From contig JAPSIJ010000064.1 in assembly GCA_031178805.1 (NCBI GenBank), positions 1 through 9,867 on the forward strand: a stretch of DNA of 9,867 bases. Direction: 5' to 3'. This DNA is from Cellulomonas sp. Its GTDB lineage: Bacteria; Actinomycetota; Actinomycetes; Actinomycetales; Cellulomonadaceae. The position numbers were made by a program, and so were the translations under genes. Shown in pieces: positions 7,198 to 9,867 of the stretch (positions within the stretch are counted from its first letter, which is position 1; every line of letters starts with the position of its first letter). Under the pieces are notes generated by a model, which was not told the origin of the DNA, did not search any database, and saw nothing but the letters and a program-made list of their open reading frames with translations.

Positions 7198-8391
7198 ATG
7201 AGCGGTTCCCGGCGGCACGACGTGCTGATCATCGGCGGCGGCAACGCCGGCCTCTCGCTGGCCGGCCGGGTGCGCCGGGACGGCTGCCGCGACGTCGCGG
7301 TGATCGAGCCCAAGACCGTCCACGAGTACCGGCCGATGCTGTCCTACGTCGCCTCGGGCGCCGCCACGCTGGCCGACCTGCGCCGCCCGCAGGAGCGGGT
7401 CACCCCGGACGGGGTGCGGTGGTACCGGGACCGCGTCGTGGCGGTGGACCCGGCCCGCTCCGTGGTGACGCTCGGCGACGGCACCGAGCTCGAGTACGGC
7501 GACCTCGCCGTCTGCCCGGGCTCGCAGGTCGACTGGGACGCGGTCCCTGGGTCCCGGGCCGCGGTCGCCACGCCGTACGCGGCCACGAGCTACCTGCCCG
7601 ACCAGGCCGTGCGCACCTGGGACCTGCTCGCCGGGCTCACGTCGGGCCGCGCGGTGTTCGCCGTCTCCGACCGGCACGTGCCGTGCTACCCGGTGGGGCT
7701 GAAGCCGCTGTTCGCCGCCGCCGACCACTGGCGGCGCACCGGCGTGCTGGACGCGATCGAGATCGAGCTGCTGGTGGAGTCCGCCCGCCTCGTGGACGAG
7801 GCCGGCGCGGACCACCAGCTCCGGGTCGCCGCCGAGCGGTACGGGGTGCGGGTGCGCACGCACACCACCGTGACGTCCGTGGACGCGGAGCGGCGCACGC
7901 TCGAGCTGCGCACGCCGGACGGCCCGGACCGCACCGCCTACGACGCGCTGTACCTGGCACCGCCGCACCGCGCGCCGGAGTGGGTCGCCGCCAGCGGCCT
8001 CGACGGGCCCGGGAGCGAGGGGTTCGTCGCGGTGGACCCGCACACCCTGCAGCACGTCGCGCACCCGCGCGTCTGGGGCCTCGGCGACGTGGCGACCGTG
8101 GACGCGATGCCGTCCGGCGGGGCGCTGCGCCGGCAGGTGCCCGTCGTGGCCCGGAACATCCAGGCCCGGCGGAAGGGCACGGAGATGCGCCGGTACGACG
8201 GCTACTCGGTGGCCCCGGTGACCACCTCCCGCCGGCGGCTGCTGCTGGCCGAGTTCGACCGGGACGCCCGCCCGCAGCCCACCGTGCCCGTCCCGGACCT
8301 CACGCGCCCCCGGCCCAGCCTGCTGCTGTTCGACCGGTACCTGCAGCCGACGGTCTACTGGCACAAGCTGCTGCAGGGCAAGGTCTCCTGA
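7198..8391 (+). CDS. SQOR-like FAD-dependent oxidoreductase lacking the second redox cysteine
   Basis: The 397-residue flavoprotein begins with a Rossmann FAD site, GGGNAG at 13-18 and Glu37 for the ribose. The rest follows the order of type II sulfide:quinone oxidoreductases: HEYRPMLSYVASG at 42-54, VPCYPVGLKPLF at 161-172 (equivalent to the VKCAGAPQK region), APPHRAPEWV at 254-263, TLQHVAHPRVWGLGDVA at 283-299, YDGYSVAPVTT at 333-343 and LLLAEFD at 348-354. SQORs pass electrons from sulfide to quinone through two cysteines. Cys163 occupies the first site, but Ala339 replaces the second (YDGYTSCP in SQOR), so the classical reaction is doubtful. It could be a different quinone or persulfide oxidoreductase; generic NDH-2 is less likely. 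Length is about that of bacterial SQORs (human is longer). ATG 7198 follows GGAG by 13 nt; GTG 7189, with 4 nt spacing, is an alternative start. It is divergent from the iron-uptake operon. Confidence 0.85.
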   Translation: MSGSRRHDVLIIGGGNAGLSLAGRVRRDGCRDVAVIEPKTVHEYRPMLSYVASGAATLADLRRPQERVTPDGVRWYRDRVVAVDPARSVVTLGDGTELEYGDLAVCPGSQVDWDAVPGSRAAVATPYAATSYLPDQAVRTWDLLAGLTSGRAVFAVSDRHVPCYPVGLKPLFAAADHWRRTGVLDAIEIELLVESARLVDEAGADHQLRVAAERYGVRVRTHTTVTSVDAERRTLELRTPDGPDRTAYDALYLAPPHRAPEWVAASGLDGPGSEGFVAVDPHTLQHVAHPRVWGLGDVATVDAMPSGGALRRQVPVVARNIQARRKGTEMRRYDGYSVAPVTTSRRRLLLAEFDRDARPQPTVPVPDLTRPRPSLLLFDRYLQPTVYWHKLLQGKVS

Positions 8392-8396
8392 CCTGC

Positions 8397-8402
8397 TAGC
8401 GT
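8397..8402 (+). promoter_or_regulatory. Putative -10 element of the TPP-riboswitch operon
   Basis: TAGCGT lies 5 bp after the flavoprotein stop and about 10 nt before the first paired base of the riboswitch, so transcription would start near 8409. No clear -35 is seen. The flanking 13 bp match the -10 region before the flavoprotein gene at 12 of 13 positions. Confidence 0.5.
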
Positions 8403-8411
8403 CGGCGGTGA

Positions 8412-8500
8412 AGCACGGGAGTCCGGTGAGCCGGGCTGAGAGGGAGTACTCGAACTCCGACCGTTGAACCTGATCTGGGTCATGCCAGCGCAGGGAGCGA
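8412..8500 (+). ncRNA. TPP riboswitch aptamer (THI element)
   Basis: The two conserved cores are present: CTGAGA at 8436-8441 and the block from GAACCTGATCTGG at 8466 through CATGCCAGCGCAGGGA to 8496. Helices can be drawn: P2 ACGG 8415-8418 with CCGT 8461-8464; P3 CCGG 8423-8426 with CCGG 8431-8434; an extra stem GGAGT 8443-8447 with ACTCC 8454-8458; P4 CCTG 8469-8472 with CAGG 8491-8494; P5 CTGG 8475-8478 with CCAG 8485-8488. P1 looks short and its exact pairs are unclear. It binds thiamin pyrophosphate and lies directly upstream of thiamin-precursor uptake genes. Confidence 0.97.
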
Positions 8501-8525
8501 ACCTCGCAGGTCGCCGGACGCCGTC

Positions 8526-8568
8526 CGTCGTCCTCCCGTGCTGCCGCACCAGCACCCGGAGGACGACG
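8526..8568 (+). promoter_or_regulatory. SD-sequestering hairpin of the riboswitch (expression platform)
   Basis: CGTCGTCCTCC (8526-8536) is perfectly complementary to GGAGGACGACG (8558-8568), which contains the Shine-Dalgarno GGAGGA and the first base of the ykoF GTG. Inside it GTGCTG (8538-8543) pairs with CAGCAC (8550-8555), giving 17 pairs with a small internal loop. The aptamer 5' arm AGCACGGGAG (8412-8421) can instead pair with CTCCCGTGCT (8533-8542), opening the hairpin. This predicts translation off with TPP and on without it. Confidence 0.8.
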
Positions 8569-9212
8569 TGACCACCACCAGCCCCACCACCCCGGTCGCC
8601 CCGACCGCGGACCCGCTGCGCTTCGGCGTCGGCGCCCGCGTCACCGTGGCCGTGATGTCCGACGACTACGCCGACGTGCTGCTCGGGCTGCTCGCCCGGC
8701 TGGACACCACCGGCCTGCTCGTCGAGACGGGCGACGTCAGCACCTACCTCGGCGGGAGCGAGGCGGACCTGCTGCGCTGCCTCACCGACCTGACCGACGC
8801 GGTCGCGGCCACCGGCCGGCACGCCACCGTCACCGTGCACCTGTCCCGCGGCTGCCCCGGCGAGGTGCGGTGCGACCTGCCCGGCGGCGCGGGGCCCCGG
8901 GCCGTCGACGCCCCCGCGGGGCGGACCGTCGGCCGGTACGCCGCCGCCGAGTGGGCGCTGTACCCGCTGGCCGACGACGTCCGCGCCGGGGTGGTCCCGG
9001 ACCACATGCGCGACATCGAGGCGGCGATCGACCTCGCCCGCGCGAGCGGCACCTTCCGCGGCTCCGCGCACTTCGTCACCCGCCTCGAGGGCGACGCCGG
9101 GACCGTGCTGGAGACGGTCGTGCAGGCGTGGGCCCGGGTGGGCCGCGGCGTGCAGCACGTCACCAGCCACCTGACCCTGTCCCTCAACAGCCCCTCGCAC
9201 TCCCGTGGCTGA
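8568..9212 (+). CDS. ykoF: YkoF-family thiamin/HMP-binding protein
   Basis: The 214-residue protein shows the two tandem alpha-beta repeats of YkoF. The first, about 18-98, runs FGVGARVTVAVMSDDYADVLLGLLARLD to VHLSRGCPGE; the second, about 125-210, runs AEWALYPLADD to HVTSHLTLSLNS. Family members bind thiamin or its hydroxymethylpyrimidine moiety and accompany the YkoEDC transporter; the protein is soluble and has no signal peptide. Its exact role in uptake (ligand buffering or delivery) is not settled for the family as far as I know. GTG at 8568 is chosen because GGAGGA lies four bases upstream and is the sequence hidden by the riboswitch hairpin; an in-frame GTG at 8538 would fall inside that hairpin. 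The gene is riboswitch-controlled and overlaps ykoE by 8 bp. Confidence 0.92.
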   Translation: MTTTSPTTPVAPTADPLRFGVGARVTVAVMSDDYADVLLGLLARLDTTGLLVETGDVSTYLGGSEADLLRCLTDLTDAVAATGRHATVTVHLSRGCPGEVRCDLPGGAGPRAVDAPAGRTVGRYAAAEWALYPLADDVRAGVVPDHMRDIEAAIDLARASGTFRGSAHFVTRLEGDAGTVLETVVQAWARVGRGVQHVTSHLTLSLNSPSHSRG

Positions 9213-9843
9213 GGCGGGCGGGCGCACGCCGCGGGCCGGGCGCACGCCCCTGGCCCTGCGGGACATCGTGCTGATGGTCGTGCTCGGCGTCGCGTTCGGG
9301 TTCCTGTACTGGGCGCTGGTCCAGGCGTGGAACGGCCTGGCCGTCCTGATGGGGCCGGCGGGCGACCTCGCGCAGCACGTGCTGCTCGGCGGCTGGCTGC
9401 TGGTCGCCCCGCTCGCGGTCGCGATCATCCGCCGCCCCGGCGTCGGCATCCTGGCCGAGGTGCTCGCCTCCGTGGTCGAGGTGGTGTTCCTCGGCTCCCC
9501 CGTCGGCCCCCTGCTGCTCGTCGCCGCGGCGATCCAGGGGCTCGGCAGCGAGCTGCCGTTCGCGCTCGGCCGGTACCGGCGGTTCGGCTGGGGCCGGTTC
9601 GCCGTGTCCGGCCTGCTCGGCGCCGGGCTGGTGTTCGTCTGGTCGGCGTTCCGGTTCGGCTGGTTCGGCCAGGACGTCCTCGCGCTGCGCCTCGGGCTGC
9701 AGCTCGCCTCCGGCGTGCTGCTCGGCGGGCTGCTGGCGAAGGTGCTGCTCGACGCGCTGCTGCGCACCGGGGTGCTCGACGGGTACGCCGTGGTGCGGGA
9801 CGCCGCCGCGACGCGCGAGCCGGTGGCGCGCCGTGCCGGCTGA
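9205..9843 (+). CDS. ykoE: YkoE-type ECF transporter S component for HMP/thiamin precursor
   Basis: The 212-residue integral membrane protein has a short basic N-terminus and about six hydrophobic segments (roughly 20-40, 57-77, 80-97, 100-116, 132-152, 160-190), ending in a polar tail. The size and features such as FGFLYWAL near 31-38 and AAAIQGLGSELPFALGRYRRFGWGR at 107-131 (read in parts) match YkoE substrate-binding components of energy-coupling factor importers. It would bind the thiamin precursor in the membrane and be driven by an ATPase (YkoD) and a transmembrane coupling protein (YkoC). The start is GTG at 9205, inside the last codons of ykoF (8-bp overlap) and without its own Shine-Dalgarno, so translational coupling is likely. 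In that case the riboswitch would also control it. Substrate is inferred from family and riboswitch. Confidence 0.9.
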   Translation: MAEAGGRTPRAGRTPLALRDIVLMVVLGVAFGFLYWALVQAWNGLAVLMGPAGDLAQHVLLGGWLLVAPLAVAIIRRPGVGILAEVLASVVEVVFLGSPVGPLLLVAAAIQGLGSELPFALGRYRRFGWGRFAVSGLLGAGLVFVWSAFRFGWFGQDVLALRLGLQLASGVLLGGLLAKVLLDALLRTGVLDGYAVVRDAAATREPVARRAG

Positions 9844-9867
9844 GCCGGCGGACGACGTGCTGGTCGC
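9833..9867 (+). CDS. Start of the next operon gene, probably YkoD-type ECF ATPase (partial)
   Basis: GTG at 9833 opens a frame (VPAEPADDVLV...) that overlaps the ykoE stop by 11 bp and continues off the right edge. Only 11 codons are visible, with no domain motif. The overlap and the usual ykoF-ykoE-ykoD-ykoC order suggest the ATPase of the same transporter. The identity rests on context alone. Confidence 0.5.
   Translation, partial: MPAEPADDVLV

Noticed and set aside
5691..8399. A 902-codon plus-strand frame across the binding protein, ATPase and flavoprotein genes
   Set aside because: It overlaps three well-supported genes, two of them antisense, and shows no protein family signature.
8538..8567. 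GTG 8538 as the start of ykoF
   Set aside because: It lies within the sequestering hairpin with no Shine-Dalgarno before it, while GTG 8568 has GGAGGA at proper spacing and matches the family N-terminus.
8355..9767. A 470-codon minus-strand frame antisense to the riboswitch, ykoF and ykoE
   Set aside because: Low-complexity composition and antisense to a conserved riboswitch and two recognised genes.
1..9867. Insertion sequences, tRNA or rRNA genes, phage or attachment sites
   Set aside because: No transposase, integrase, terminal repeats or tRNA-like cloverleaf was recognised on either strand.

Overview
The window is very GC-rich (well over 70 percent by eye), with coding regions dominated by G/C third positions and GTG starts. 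It carries a DtxR/IdeR-type iron box and a secreted family 43 glycoside hydrolase. Together these suggest a high-GC Gram-positive actinobacterium, plausibly a plant-polysaccharide degrader such as Cellulomonas or a relative. The genus is an inference; no marker gene is present.

Layout. On the minus strand, reading right to left from about 7120: a promoter overlapped by an iron box drives a three-gene ferric-siderophore ABC importer. The genes are an ATPase (about 7079-6228), a lipoprotein binding protein (6112-5120) and a double-length fused FecCD permease (5100-2917). A strong GC hairpin follows the permease stop. Next on the same strand are a secreted GH43 glycosidase with two lectin-like modules (2824-425) and the start of a SAM-dependent methyltransferase that runs off the left edge (about 407-1).

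On the plus strand, divergent from the importer, lies a flavoprotein (7198-8391) of the sulfide:quinone oxidoreductase (SQOR-like) family. It keeps one redox cysteine but has alanine at the second. Just after its stop come a promoter-like -10 and a TPP riboswitch (8412-8500). The expression platform can be read from the sequence: a 17-bp hairpin hides the Shine-Dalgarno and start codon, and the 5' arm of the aptamer can pair with the same bases. This controls ykoF (8568-9212, thiamin/HMP-binding protein), ykoE (9205-9843, ECF-type membrane S component) and the first codons of a third overlapping gene (9833 onward), by context the ykoD-type ATPase.

The window therefore holds two cofactor/nutrient import operons, each with its own readable control: iron through a repressor operator, thiamin precursors through an RNA switch. 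A redox enzyme sits between them and a glycan-degrading gene lies downstream. I did not find a wholly new system. The points most worth following up are the riboswitch platform, the iron-box promoter with a possible leaderless start, the Cys-to-Ala SQOR homolog, and an 8-bp tandem repeat plus hairpin inside the siderophore operon.
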